NCBI GenBank assembly: GCA_007922225.1
Contig: ML680053.1
Span: 16,871,877-16,935,876, forward strand
Origin: Emydura subglobosa
Taxonomy: Eukaryota; Chordata; Testudines; Chelidae
Direction: 5' to 3'
Length of the DNA: 64,000 nucleotides
The notes beneath the pieces were generated by a model that saw nothing but the letters and a program-made list of their open reading frames with translations, searched no databases and was not told where the DNA came from. Of this stretch, positions 32,867 to 45,734 are shown one piece after another (position 1 is the stretch's first letter; each line of letters begins with the position of its first letter). A program made the position numbers and the translations under genes.

Positions 32867-33873
32867 AGACCGGGGTGTATTGATTGATCACAGGCTGAAC
32901 CACCAAAGTAATGCGGCTGTGCAAAAGACTAATGCTATCCTAGGATGCAGTGGATGAGGTATTTCCAGTAGAGATATGGAAGTATTATTACTATTATACA
33001 AGGCACTGGTGAGACCTCATCTGGAATACTGTGTGCAATTCTGGTTGCTCATGTTTAAAAAGATGAATTCAAACTGGAACAGGTGCAGAGAAGGGCTACT
33101 AGAATGATCAGAGGAATGGAGAACTTGCCTTATGAGAGATTTAAGGAGCTTGGCTTGTTTAGCCTAATTAAACAAAGGCTGAGGGGAGATATGATTGCTC
33201 TGTATAAACACATCAGAGGGATAAACACGAGGGAGGTAGAGGAGTTATTTAAGTTAAGGGCCAATGTTGGCACAAGAACAAATGGATATAAATTGGCCAA
33301 GTTTAGACTTGAAATTAGATGAATGTTTCTAACCATCAGAGGAGTGAAGTTCTGGAACAGCCTTTCAAGGGGAGCAGTGGAGGCAAAAAACTAACTTGTT
33401 TAAAGACTAAGCTTGATAAGTTTCTGGAGGGGATAGTATAATGGCCTATTCCGCAACTGCTATTAGCAAATATCTCCAAAGCTGGAGATGGAGAAGCTCT
33501 TACTACAGAGAATTCTTTCCTGGGTGGCTGGCTGGTGGGTCTCGCACACATGCTCAGGGTCTAAGTGATCACCATATTTGGGGGTTGGGAAGGAATTTCC
33601 CCCCAGGCCAGATTGGTAGAGACCCTGGGTTTTTTTTTTGTTGTTTTTTTTTTGCCTTCCTCTGCAGTGAGCGGCATGGGTCACTTAATAAATGGTGAAT
33701 TCTCTATAACTTGAAATCTTTAAATCAAGATTTGAGGACATCAGTAACAGAGCCAGAGGTTATGAACCTATTGCAGGAGTTGGTGGGTGAAGTTCTGTGG
33801 CCTGTGATGCGCAGGTCAGACTAAATGATCATGATGGTTCCTTCTGGCCTTTAAGTCTATGAGTCTATATACT
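32867..33873 (+). mobile_element. CR1 LINE of a different subfamily, 5'-truncated
   Basis: It starts within the reverse transcriptase (DRGVLIDHRLN-like reading) and includes [20 protein letters not shown]. It ends with GATGGTTCCTTCTGGCCTTT and AAGTCTATGAGTCTAT. The terminal octamer differs from the copy just upstream, so these are two insertions lying tail-to-head, not one element. A (T)n/(TTG) run near 33631-33652 interrupts it. Confidence 0.9.
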
Positions 33874-36642
33874 TCAAAAGGACTCTGCCAAGTTGGTTTA
33901 CACCCAACATTTATGTTCTTATTCTTTTAAAAATAAGATGATGGTTTTTACACTGCACATAACAATACTTTCCTTACACCGTTTTAAAAATGCAAAGAAG
34001 AAAGAATTTACGGGCTTTAAATATTCCCTTTTCAGTGTTGTAACCCCCTCAGAAACAACAGCTTTGTAGCAGTGCCTGAGACCCTGGAAATAAAACTGAC
34101 TAAAAACAGAACTGCAACAGACCTGTAGTTTCATTGCTCCAACTGAGTGAAACATAAAAAGGAAAAACTACATAAATAGTGTAAAGCAATTTAGAATTTT
34201 AAAAGTCATTCAGTGTTAATCATCCATGCTGTTATTTGTAACACAGGGAAGGACGCTAAGACTATATATGACTTTTATTTTTGACAGTATCCTAGTTTTC
34301 ACCCCTTTGTTGCTCTCCCCTGCAGCGTCAGTATTACAGTGGGATAAGGTAGCATTCTTTAAAGTGATTGAGTAGTAGCAGTTCCCGCGAGGCAAATCAG
34401 CTGCATGGGTGAAAGTCAGCCCTGTTCAGATCTTTTGTGCAGCTCCATGTGTGATTTTACTTGCCAGGAAAAGAAGGTCACCAATCTCCCCCACAAGGTC
34501 GCTCTCCCTCTAGCCATGGAAGCAGGCCATTTCTGAGACCACCCACCCACCCCGCACCATCTCTCAGCTGGGGCTAGCTACAGGGTGATGTTTTTGCACT
34601 AGTCAGACATGTCACAAGGCGCTGCATAATGTCACTCACCTCCACCAAGTCAATTGCAGCTTCCCACCCCAACCCACAAAAGTCAATGAGCGTCCCCTAC
34701 CTTTGTGCATCCTGATGCTGCTACTGCTATGCCTGCGCCTCTCCTGGGGGCCAGCGAGCCCGGGGCCAGAGCTGAGTGGTGCTGCGAATGTGCTGCAATC
34801 TTCCCTTCCCCCTGACCAAGTGGAGCAGCAGCTCTAGAACAGAGCAAGGTTGCAAGCAAAGGAGGTGAGAGGGAGGAGGTGGTCCTTGAAGGGGTGGGGG
34901 TGGGGCTGATCTTATGGGGGCAAGGCTGCTTTGAACACTGCAGCTGGTGGCACATCCTTTGGGGAAGCAATGCCTCCCTGTGCCAACCAGTCAGTTCCTG
35001 GGGCGGTGCTGACGGTGGTGGGGGCTCAATGGCAGTAGGCAGTGGAGTGGATAGGAAGGGTTGAGCCCTTCCCAATTGGCAGATGTGGGAGACAGGGATT
35101 CCTCCGGCTATGTGCAGGGAGCTGAGAGCTGGCCCAGCTTTTGCCATGCAAAGTACAGCCCTGGCAAGACTCCTCCCCCAGGGGTAGGGCTTGTCCCCTG
35201 CCCATATCTGGGCTTCCCCCAAAAGGAATTCCCAGCCTATTGGGGAGTGGGGGAGGCCTTCCCCAAGCCCTGCCTTTAAAAGGCCAGGCTTAGCACTTAG
35301 CTGGCTAAGTGCAGGAGCTGATTTACGCACCCAGCACAAGGGGATGTGCTCCCTGATGGATGGGGGGGCATCAGGCCCCAGGAGCAGTCCCTTGTGGAGT
35401 GAAGCTGGAGCAGCCGATCACTCCCAGACAACAGCAGAGGGGAGAATGGAAAGGCCACGAGGTCATCCCCATAGACTTAGGGGGGGATGGACACTAGAAT
35501 TTTAAGGCTATGGGGGTAGGAGCCATTTGGGGTGGGAGAGCGCCCGCAACAGAGTAACTGGAGAGTGGTGCCAAAATGTCAGAGGAGCAGGGAGGGTGAG
35601 GGGCAGTAATGGGGGGGGGGTCAAGGTAGCTGGAGCGGGGGGGGGGTTGGGGTTTGGGCAGGCAGAGGCAGGGAAGATGAAAGTGGCTGGAGCTGCGGTT
35701 GGGTGGTTCGGGGGTAGGGGCGTCAGGTCAATGCGAAGGGGAATGCAGAAGCAGTGGCAGGGCCGAGGCAGGGGAGTCATAGGATTTGGGCTGAAGCAGT
35801 TAGGGGGAACCTTCACTAGCTGGGGGCAGCTCTCTCTCTTTGGCCTGCTCCTTTCTGGGCAATATGAGCTGCTACTCTCCCACCTCGGGCTTTTGAAGGG
35901 CCTGTGGCACGTCCCTTGAATGCATTGCTCTCCCGCGGCTGTGCGCGCAATCCCAGTGGCTCTGTAGGAGAGTGTGACCGCAGAGGGAAATGCATAAGTG
36001 TTATGCAAGACACATGACATTTGGCAGGGCTGGGACAAGACTTTTGCACCACTTCAGTCCCACTTGCCCTGTTTGGAGGGTGTAAACAAAACTCAAGGGG
36101 TTAATGTGCTTTGTGCTTGCCCTTGCATACCAGTGGAGAAACTCATCGTGTGTGTCTTGATCCACAGGTCTGGTACGTTGGGCAGCAGTGAAGTGGTTAA
36201 GAAGCAGAAAACCTTAACTAACCCCAAAATCTGAAATAGCACAAGAAATCCTTCTGGTGAACCTGGCATTGTACATTTTCCCTTAGAACAGGTACCCACT
36301 AGCCATTCATTTCGTGGGAACTACTTCAAGGAACTAATTCCAGAAAACTTGTGGAACTTCTATAAATACCAAGGATGCAATTAATATTTTAAACCATGTG
36401 AAATCACACACAATACAAAACAATCTTGTACACGCTGAAATTATTTGAGATTATGATAATGTATAATGATACATGGATACGCAATTTAAATCAAGCTAGA
36501 AGGGAATCATTCCTTAACAGAGACAAGTTAGACTCATGAGAAAAAAATGTTAGTTCCATTTAAAATATTCTAGTACTCTGATATTTCTGTATCATGTAAA
36601 TGTCAGATCATATTCCAACAGCTCTTAAAACTTGCAGATTTT
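33874..36642. other. Intergenic stretch, partly G-rich, without recognised gene
   Basis: 33874-34680 is AT-rich. 34680-36000 is GC-rich with strong G-on-plus skew, giving several long but implausible frames (for example 34683-35339 and 35508-36038 on minus). No domain, splice pattern or element end was recognised. Confidence 0.45.
35605..35665 (+). repeat. Poly-G runs, possible G-quadruplex tract
   Basis: Two runs of nine or more G (near 35610 and 35637), followed by GGTTGGGGTTTGGG, lie within about 55 bases on the plus strand. The spacing fits a G-quadruplex-forming sequence. This is a structural inference only. Confidence 0.6.
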
Positions 36643-36921
36643 GGTCACACCTTTCTATTAAGGTTCATTTATAAAAGGCTTATAAAGGATTAGTAAATTA
36701 TTAATATATATTACAAACATAAGTAGTATGTGTTTACAGATGGTTATAAGCACACCAGTAGAAGGTATTATATATATTCTATATATAAGCAAGTGATTAA
36801 CCTGCTAGGCTCTGTAACGATGGATTCACTCTTTACTAAAAATCTATTAATCATTTATTAACTCTTAATAATGAACGTCTTATCTATTTATGGATGAAGC
36901 CTCTTTATAAAGTGTGACCCA
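36643..36921. mobile_element. Short DNA element with GGTCACAC-type inverted ends
   Basis: The left end GGTCACACCTTTCTATTAAG is matched, inverted, by the right end CTCTTTATAAAGTGTGACCC. The interior is AT-rich and partly self-complementary (TATATATTCTATATATA). Probable old MITE, family not assigned. Confidence 0.65.
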
Positions 36922-37701
36922 GATTTTAAAATGTGATACATATAACTTTACTGTGGTAATTATTTATAATAATGAAGACAGTGCCTCAAATATCCCTCTC
37001 AAATTGAAAGTCAGCAAACAGAAGTTGTAGAATGCATTTTTTTCAAAATATTCCTGTAATTTAATTAAACAAACGAATAGCTGAATAAATAGACATTAAG
37101 GATGAAGTTCACATTAAGAAAAGAGACATCCACAACATTTTGATTGATTTACTTGGTGGAATTTTGATAGCTACTGAAAAAACATTATTCATGTTTAGGT
37201 GAAAAATAAATGGAGTCAAATAAATGTCACTGCATAGTACTGGGAGGTATATACAGCCACATGTAAAAATGCATAAAACACAAACATTTATGTACAGCAA
37301 TTGTTTCCTTTCAGTTTGTATAGAGAAATACTGTTTTATAATATGAGGAAAGTATAAAGCAGACATACATGCAACAGGGACATGACAGTTACATATAAAA
37401 CCCCCCCAAAAGTTACAATAAAAAAACAAAAAAGACTTTTCGAGGGAAAAAGTGTCGAAACCTGGAATGTTTTCATGTTGAGGTTTCAGGAGAGCTTCGG
37501 ATTTGAATGTATCTGAAATATTTTTAAAGTCTTGATCCAAAGCCACTTGAAATGGATGGAAAGCTTCCAAAAGCTTCCCATTCTGCCCTCCCCCACAACC
37601 CAATGTTTAAGTCTGAGGATGAAAATAAGCAATCATACCATACAAAACTTTGTATGTTAGAATACAAAAGGTAACCATTTACTTTTTGTATAAAATACAA
37701 C

Positions 37702-40700
37702 TTTTTCGATAGTATATTTATTTCACATATATATAAATATAACCCAAAGAATATGATTTTATTATTCCTACCAAAATATTATTATTAATTTGTTATTTTT
37801 ACAAAAGTTTACAAAACAAATAAATCTTCATATGTACAACCCAATACTGCAAAGAGCTCCTGGTCTATGGTGAAAAATACAATATAAGGGTAGTGCATGT
37901 AGCCATTGTTTCACAAAGAGAGATCGCTTTAAAGAGACAGGGTGTTTTTAAGAACTGAGACTGGTTTCAAGTTTTGGTCACAAAAGTCATTCGTAAGATC
38001 ACATTTAAAATGCCTCATGTATATCTTAACAGGACAGCAAATGGCCTTTACTTTGCTGCATGGGAGTTTTAATTTATTTCAAATATACATTGTTTATTAC
38101 AATGGTGACAAAATTGAGACTCAGTTAAGGGCCTGATCCAATGACTGCCGTCAACGGAAAGATTCCCATTAACTTCAATGGATGCTGGATCAGACTGAGA
38201 GCCAAATCTTGTAGTGTTTGGGCCAGATTCTCAGCTGTGCCCATTTACACCAGCCGAGGATCTGGCCTTCAGTGTTCAGGGAATAAAATGCAGGTTTTGC
38301 CTGGTCCAGGACTGTGGTCGGGGACTCTTTAGGAGTGATTTGCTTCAACGGCACACGAGTACACATGCGGTTTGAGATGGTTGCCAGACTTCTTGCTCAG
38401 GGCTCACGATACGGACCAGTGAAGGAGGAGAGCACGCTCAGCCACTACTGAACAGGAAATCACTCACTGACGCCAGAGCTTCAGCATCGCTGCTGACCAG
38501 CTCATTGACTCTGCATACGTATGATCCCAGTGAGCTGATTTTGATCCTACGCCTGATTTAAACTGGTGTAACTCCATTACAGCAACAGACCTGCTCCTGA
38601 TATCCACAGGTGCTCGGGAGTGCCGACTCAGCCCCACGGTGTTGCTCTGCTCCCATATGGCCATATTGCTTCTCTCCAAAGCTGGGATCGGATGTTACTG
38701 ATTCGTGCTGAAAAGTGGTTTTATTTGTCAGGCTGAGTAACATCTGCCCTTCCTCTCCTTTGTGATCAGACAAAGGAGGCAACTCTCTCCCTGAGCCAAG
38801 GGGCACGGTTGGGGGTGAGCAGCTACTGGTTCTGGCAGTGCTGAGCACTCCAGAAAGGGAGCGTCGGGGGTGGGGGTTAGAAAAGTCATCCGAGCCCTAA
38901 GCCCCTGCTACAGATGGCAAGCACTGGGAGGCATCTTTCCTAAACCCGTACTAGGGGCTGCGGGTCTGAATCTCCTGGGAGAGATTTGCCACCACCTCTT
39001 GTGCCAGGCACATCTTCTCCTCGCCCCACCATCCCAGTGCAGCTTTCCTTCTTGGGGCCTTACCTGATTGCTCAGAGTAAGACACTGGTCAGCCTCTGCA
39101 CAGGCACACAAAACAGGGCGGGTTCCCCCCTCACCTGCCTCCATTTCACTGCCATGGGTGCTAGCTGTCTGAAAGGGCGAGGGGTGTGGGTAGGATCATG
39201 GCCCTGACCCCACCTGCCCTGGCCAGCAGATCTGGGCAAGTGCATCATGGGAACATGTTGCACCCTCTCTAAGGGTGCTGGAACCGCTGTTCTCCTGTGT
39301 GTATATTCCGGGAGCCCGCAAGAAGAAACTTCTCCACAAAGAAATGATGTACTGGAATGCCCAAAGCGAGGAAGAGAGCTCTTGCTAAACTTCTTATATC
39401 CTTCAGAAATGTAGCAAATCAGTACAAGAGATAATGTAAAGTGTCTGCTCTGTACTGCTAATTAAAGCACATTAACGGTGGTATAACGGTACCTTTTTGT
39501 AGCAATATGTTACTGGTCACCTCCAGGCATTTGAAAATGGCCTCTATATTCCTTTGCTGTGTCTAGCCTCATGTGACTCAGACAAGGCTGTGATGGATCC
39601 TCACCACATCAGCTCAAGCAACATCTTTCTCACCTTGCCTGCAGACTCCCCTCCCTGACAAAATGCTATAAATACAGCACTCATCCTCCTGCCAGGATAA
39701 CGACTGGGAGAGCAACCAGGCTGACCACTTTGTGAATTGAAGGGCCTTGACTCTGCAAGTTGTCCCATTGATTTCAATACATCAGCTGCACATTTTGGTT
39801 TCAGTGGGACTACTCAGAAAGCAAGGGACTACTCAGCCTAAGTAAGGGGACCGGAATCTGGTATCAAACCATCAGCAGCATTTTTGGTGCCCCAGCATCT
39901 CTCTTCTGACTCCCTCGACCTGTGAATGAGAGAGCTCCGGATATTCTCCACAGGAGTCACGCTGTCAGACTGAATCAAAATCAAAATGGAAGTCTTCCCA
40001 TATGTACCTATATCCCAGCGCTTGAGTAAGGCTGAAGCAAATTGCTGGGTACACATGAAACTCAGATGTGGACTGGGGAAGTATTCTTTTGGGGCCAAAT
40101 CCTCCACCTGTGTCTCACTCAAGCTGTCCATTCAAGTCACTGGCAACTTCCGTGGGAGTAGGCAGCCGAATTTGGCCCTTGAACTTTGGAATGGCTGATC
40201 GCATATTTACACCAGAAACTGTACAGAACCTGTTACCTATTGGAAAAACAGCTTCCCTAGTTACAACAAACCAAATCCCAGGAGAGACAGTAAAGGCCAG
40301 AGAACAGCGATCACACAAACCACTTTCCTCCTTCCTTGAAAGAAGCCATTTGCCCTTTTCTACCCAAGTTACTTGATTTAAAATAAAATCAATAGAAAGG
40401 AAAACGGAGAGTTTCTACTATGTAGAAGTAAACAATTTTTATAACACACAGGAATTAGTTTTACAAAGAGCCTGGTCTTGTGAGGCACTGAATACTCCCA
40501 TTGAGAGTGGAGGGCACGGAGCATTTGCTCAGGACCATGCGGGGTCAAGCCCATCGTGAGGTGGCCATTTGCATCTGAGACATGAAGTTTCACGATCAGC
40601 ACATCGTTCCGAACCTCTGCAGAGTGAATGTTATACACCTTCCTAAGCCAAAGGCAGACAACTCCCATGAGAGCAAGAGGTGCACTTCTAATGCGTTGGA

Positions 40701-40973
40701 TGTAAACCCCCTCCTCTGTTTTTAGTTTGATAGGTTAATTATCACCCGACATTAGACTCTCATCTGGGGCAAGATTTAGAATCAGATTTTGTTCTTAGAC
40801 CATCTCTTCAAACAGAGCCATCTCTGCACTTGGATCCTTATTTTAAACCATTGATTCTTAGAGAGCCCAACCACTGGAGAGTAAATTAATAAAGCAGATT
40901 GTTGGCCTTTAAAGAGAGTCAAACCTGCCTCTTAGTACTTAGAGCATGTATGTTTTATCATCAGCATTGTCTT
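37702..40973 (-). other. MAML2: Probable MAML2 3'UTR
   Basis: Sequence 3' of the MAML2 stop codon on the minus strand. It has no further splice acceptor with coding frame and contains AT-rich blocks of the type common in long regulatory 3'UTRs. A candidate poly(A) signal, AATAAA on minus (TTTATT at 37717-37722), lies about 3.26 kb past the stop, which would put cleavage near 37700. Other TTTATT hexamers occur, for example near 38075 and 36855, so the end is uncertain. Short foldback repeats (GGGCCTGATCCAATG near 38129) lie within it. Confidence 0.4.
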
Positions 40974-41953
40974 TTATGAGTGGTTCCCCAAGATTTCATC
41001 AAGATTGATGTCTTTCATCCAGTCATCATTACCAGGCTCTGTTTTCAATAAAGAATCTATAAAGTCTGAATCACTGTTGAGTGCAGGCCCTATATTGTCA
41101 CCATGCTGGTTAAGAAAGTCAAATGCTAAGTCATTACCATGGTCAGTTCCTTGATAAGCCCTAGAGTTTTGGTTGGTAGATGTAAAACTGGCTGACGGCA
41201 GGGACGATGGTGGTGTCATACTTGTTCCTGGATGATTCAAGTTAGGCACAGTCTGTGCTCTGATCTGGTTAGGTGCCACACTTAAACCTCGTAGTGTCCC
41301 GACAGTTTGTCCATTTACGGTTTGGTTTATTTGGTTTAGAGGAGGTCTCATTTGCGCTGCTGTTGTTAATTGGTTAGGAGGCGCCATAGCACGCTGAGGA
41401 AACTGTGGGTTGCCTATGGAGCGCTGTAGAGTCTGGCTGGGATAGGGAGTGCTTGTGGGAAAACGAACTCCCGTAGGTTTCAGTGCATCCTGCTGTTTTG
41501 TTGCTGCCTCATGAGAGGCCCAGTTCTGAGCGGCAGCACTGGAAGTGATCAGAACGTTCGGTGGCCTTTGTGCCGAGACACCTGTGGCTCCATGGTTTAA
41601 ACCTGCTCTCACTTGCTGAGAGTTCACCACTGACCCCGTGCCAAAAGCTGCTACGTTGTTTCCCTGTGTCAGGGCTGACTGGTGAGACATCATGGGGTTA
41701 TTCTGACTGGTTACGATTTGGTTTTGGTTTCTGTGTTGCTGCATTTGGCTCATTCCTGAAGTCACGTTGTAGGAGCTTGGTTGATTGCAAGGAATGTTTC
41801 CGTAACAGCCCATGTTCCGGGCTGCTGAAATAGAAGGCATTCTGGTTCTGAGGGGAGTTGACAAAAGGCTAGAGGTCTGTGACAAAATGCTGTGAGTGGA
41901 AATGGGATTTGATAAAGACAGACTGGAGCTCATACTCACTGCTGGAGAACCAC
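40974..41953 (-). CDS. MAML2: MAML2 (mastermind-like 2), last coding exon
   Basis: Mastermind-like 2 is a nuclear co-activator that joins the Notch intracellular domain-CSL complex and recruits p300 and the transcription machinery. This exon encodes the last 326 residues or so. The acceptor is TTTCTAG at 41959-41954. The first two bases complete a glycine codon split with the previous exon, giving S-GGSPAVSMSSS. Distinct family blocks are MGCYGNIPCNQPSSYNVTSG, RAYQGTDHGNDLAFDFL, ALNSDSDFIDSLLKTEPG and the acidic end DDWMKDINLDEILGNHS before TAA (40976-40974). The C-terminus follows human MAML2 closely rather than MAML1 or MAML3. It is rich in Q, N, S and P with no stops. Codons upstream of 41953 in the same frame are intron. 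Confidence 0.96.
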
Positions 41954-42046
41954 CTAGAAAATAAAAACAAAACAAAAACAAAGGTCCGTATTGAGACATT
42001 GTTTCATTAAAATGTGCAGTAGGTTAAAAATCTAATTTCCCTATAG

Positions 42047-42298
42047 CATATGTTCTCAAACGGCATCTGTTGCCCTTGGTGGACTCATGAAGACTTTATC
42101 GGTTGGCAAGGTCTACAAAACGCATACTGCCCAAAGTAAGACCATCTTTTAAGACATTGGTGGTCCTTGCATTGACTTAAGTGGGTGCTGGGTCAGATTC
42201 ACAGTCCTTGATTGCAGTATCAGTGGTCTGCAATTCTTCTTTCTCCAAAAATTAGAAACAACAAAAAAGGGTCCTTGGCAAAAAATTGAGAACCACTA
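42047..42298. mobile_element. hAT-like MITE
   Basis: The right end TTGAGAACCACTA and the left end, which contains TGTTCTCAAACGG, are inverted versions of the CAGTGGTTCTCAA-type hAT terminus. The interior has GGGTCCTTGGCA and GGTGGACTC blocks. No clear target duplication remains. Confidence 0.6.
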
Positions 42299-42347
42299 CC
42301 GAGGAGCAAGAAATTTACTGTATTTTCACTGCAATAAAACACTATGT

Positions 42348-42500
42348 GTGGGAGGCACCATACTTAAGTGATTAGAGCACAGCGGAGCCAAGATCAGGAC
42401 TTCTGATTTCTTATTTGCTCTGCCACTGATTCTCTGTGTGACGTTGGGCAAGTCACTTAACCTTTCTGAGCCTGAGTTTCCCTGTATGTGTCATGTGGAT
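42348..42500 (+). mobile_element. MIR/CORE-like SINE, head and body
   Basis: GTGATTAGAGCACAGCG is an A-box-like head. GCCACTGATTCTCTGTGTGA, then GGCAAGTCACTTAACCTTTC and TGAGCCTGAGTTTCCC follow the MIR body in order on the plus strand. Confidence 0.8.
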
Positions 42501-43087
42501 ATATACTCACTATCCCTGTGCTTTCTAGGCATTGGAATAGAATGCTCCTCTCACTTCCCACTTTCTACAGATGTGTAATTTTTAATGTATATGTATATGT
42601 TACATAAGTAATGTCATTATTTAGCCCTTATTATTATTTTGTCCACTGGAGGGATCTCTCTGTATCTGGGCCATGATATGTGGAGTGGCCCACAATCAGC
42701 AAGAACTAATTATCTTCACTCATTGCCCAACCCTTTCACAAGCCTCCCTTTGTCTGGTTCCCAGACATGACCCTACAGTAAGTACAGTTATATATTCCAG
42801 ATCAACACAACTGGACTTCAACAGCACTAGCAGCCCTAGGAGTGTGAGAGACTGTGAGAATCAGGCATGATTCTACCACAAAGGGCATACTGGGCACCTA
42901 ATCTCAGAGAACACTATCAATAGGCTTCTGGGGTGCACTAGACTTGTTGGAAGCAAAGTAAAAATCCGTGCTGAGTCGATAACTATGTTAATTAATCTCC
43001 AACTTTGATTGCACTAATAATTCATTTCTTGCTTACTGTTTATTTGAAATGTGGTCAAATTTGTCAGTAGTATCAGCGAAGACCTGG

Positions 43088-43192
43088 GGCCTGATTCTCT
43101 TCTCACTAGCACCAGTGTAAATGAGGAATAGCTCCTCTGAAATCAATGGAATTACATAGAGATGGAACTGATGTACCAGGAGAATCTGTTAC
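43088..43192. repeat. Foldback repeat, GGCCTGATTCTC family
   Basis: It starts GGGCCTGATTCTC and ends in the partly inverted GGAGAATCTG. The inner text is CACCAGTGTAAATGAGGAAT. Relatives in the window lie at about 38129-38200, 38220-38275, 46708-46775, 50519-50672 and 51258-51436. Confidence 0.55.
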
Positions 43193-43945
43193 CAGGTTAA
43201 AGAAAGAAGCCATAATGCAATCACTTCACTTAACTGCTGGTATGTTTGGTTCATTTGGTTTAGAGAAGATCTAATTTGCGCTCTTTGGAATATGCCAGCT
43301 CTTTAACAACCGAGTGTGCTATCACCCCCCAACTCTTGTGCCATTCCATGAGATCTTTAAAGGTCAGATGTGGTCAGGACTTTGCTTCCAGAGCTCATCC
43401 AATAGACAAAGTTTCCTCTTTCTCTGTGTTACTATTTTTATCCTTTTAGTTTTAACCAAAATATTTTCCACTCTAATTTCTTCCAGATGGGAAGACATTT
43501 CTTCCATAGCAGTGTTGTACAGACAACATATCCAGTGCTTAGACACCAAAGAACACAGTGGTACTGAGGAGAATTTATTGCCGATTTCACCTACCACTGT
43601 CACGGAGTTTATTGTTATTACAGAAGCAAAAAGCCCAGGAATGCAATGCTAAATAATGTCTCTTGGTGTCTCCATGGTATTTCATTTAACTTCTTACTGT
43701 TCTGAGCTGTTTCCCTTCTTCCATGACCAGAGCACAGCTATTCCCAGAAACAAGCAATAGATTCCCAGCTGCTGCTCCCTTGTGCAACAGTTTTCTAATC
43801 CGTCCATCTGGTGGCTTTCCTGCAAGCTCATAGCAATGCCCTGGCTCCTGTTCTACTGGGAAAAGCTGCTCTGCTCCCTGGTATATTCAATCATAGCTAG
43901 TGGCTTGAGGGACAAAATTACAGTATACTTAATCCTGCCTCAGCC

Positions 43946-44012
43946 TGCAGGGGATAGACTACCTGACCTCTTGAGGTCCTTTCCAGCTCTACATTTCCAG
44001 GATTCTAGTAGC
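43946..44012 (+). mobile_element. CR1 3' end fragment
   Basis: GGGATAGACTACCTGACCTC then TTGAGGTCCTTTCCAGCTCT and CAGGATTCTA is the CR1 3'UTR end on plus. Only the last 67 bases or so are recognisable. Confidence 0.75.
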
Positions 44013-44024
44013 GCCGAGCCCAAA

Positions 44025-44325
44025 CCTGCAAAAATAAGGAGTCAGGCCCCAGAGTGTCATGAGACTGGCATAACATCTGTGAGATTTAAAAAACGAATAA
44101 ATAACGGTTTGGGTTCTTTTTATTTGCCTTCTGATTTCTGAGTTTTATGGTGCATTTGGTTCATATTTTCAAACTTTTCTCCATAATCACGGGGGCTGGA
44201 AACTTACTCTTTTTAAAATAAAAAGCAAAGTGTCTCAGTTAATCATCGGACTCCAGGAGCTGGGGCTTTAAGAAAAAAACCAAATATCACAAGACTCCCA
44301 GTCAAACTGCAAAAGCCGGTGACGA
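44025..44325 (+). repeat. Dispersed repeat, copy B of the 16038-16346 family
   Basis: It shares TTTATTTGCCTTCTG, CTGGAAACTTACTC and GACTCCAGGAGCTGGGGCTT in the same order and spacing as copy A. The ends are less conserved. Confidence 0.68.
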
Positions 44326-44539
44326 TTGTTTGCACTGCACAGATATACTGGGTTCTATTCCTTCTGGGTCATGGGAGCTGGCCCTTTCAGGGACCAACCT
44401 ACCTGTGACAGGCTCCTGTAAGAGAGAACAAGTCAACCTGGACCCACCTGGAAATAACTAAATCCCTGTGTGGCTGGTTGGCAACCAATTAGCTAATGAG
44501 CCAGATAAAGGATTACTAGGGCTTAGCAGGGGTGGTTCC

Positions 44540-44692
44540 TAGAAAGCTGGGACTGGATGACATGGGATGGATCACTCTAATTGCCCTGTGACATTCACTC
44601 TCTCTGAAGCATCTGGCCGCTGTTGGAAGACAGGTTCCTGGGCTAGATGGCCCATTGGTCTGACCCAGTGCAGCTGTTCTTATGTTCTTAGA
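44540..44692 (+). mobile_element. CR1 3' end fragment
   Basis: GGATGGATCACTCTAATTGC, then GGGCTAGATGGCCCATTGGT, CTGACCCAGTGCAGC and TTCTTATGTTCTTA are the tail of the same CR1 subfamily that lies on minus at 4275-4775. Confidence 0.85.
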
Positions 44693-45734
44693 GGAAGTTC
44701 CTGAGGAGAGTCACTCCCAGGAAAGCCGAGCAGGAGAACTCTCCACAGTAAGGAGCCTAGAAGGCGTGCTCCTAGGGACAGGGAACTCCCAACCAGTGTT
44801 AGGAAACACAGCCATTCAGAAACCACATGCTGCCCCACAGAAGAGCAGCACCTGACAGCTCTCTTCGGACCCCTGGCTCTGGGGAAGGATTCTTCCAGGT
44901 AGAGGAAAAAGATCTGGTTCTAGGGAAGGGACCCAAACTGAGAGACCCCTTCTGGAGGGGAGTGGTGGACACAGGTGGGCATGGATAAACTGTGACTGAG
45001 TCTGTCAACCAGCTGAGACATTTAGGTGAAGACTTGTTTGTATTTTCATTGGGTCTTTGGTTAATAAAATAGATCCCTCAAGAGGGGTAGTGTTCCCTAT
45101 GTAAAGCCTTGGTGAACTTAGTGAGTACATCAGGGGAGACTGAGGCATGGAGCCCTACAGTGCCAGATTTGACCAGCAGGAGCACTAAAGGGCAGGTATT
45201 CCCTTTGACAGAACTGTTTGCTAAGTTTGACACTTGTGCAAACTCGCTGAAGACCATGGATCTGCAGAAATGTCACTAAGGGCATAATTTGACCTGAAGA
45301 ACTTTGTTATTGAGGGAGATATATGGGAAGGAAAGAATCCAGCCGGACTCTCAGATCCTAAGGTGAGTTTACAAGACAGGCTGTTAGAAAATAAAGTCTT
45401 TTTTACTTGTGAACTGAGCGCTTTAGGTATGGAGATCTCTGAAAGGCAAATGCTACGGAATCCCACAATCCTGTTTTTACAGGATCACTCTTCAGAGTAA
45501 AATCACACTCTAATCTCATCTGCTGCATTTTCCTCACTTCTTGCCCTCCTCTCTTTGTATCTCTTATTCCAGTTTTGTTATCTCTCTCTACGCTGTGCAG
45601 CCTACAGTTAACATGGGGCACAATCAAAATAAAAAGACAAATCTAGCCATCCTTAGTCCTTATTTAGGCACAACTCCCACTGACGTAAGAATTTGGCTCA
45701 AAGGGATTATTCTGGAGTATTGTTAATTATCTCT

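Noticed and set aside
34683..35339. A 218-codon minus frame
   Set aside because: Lies in strongly G-skewed DNA with P/S-rich reading and no recognisable domain or splice sites. Overlaps frames on the other strand.
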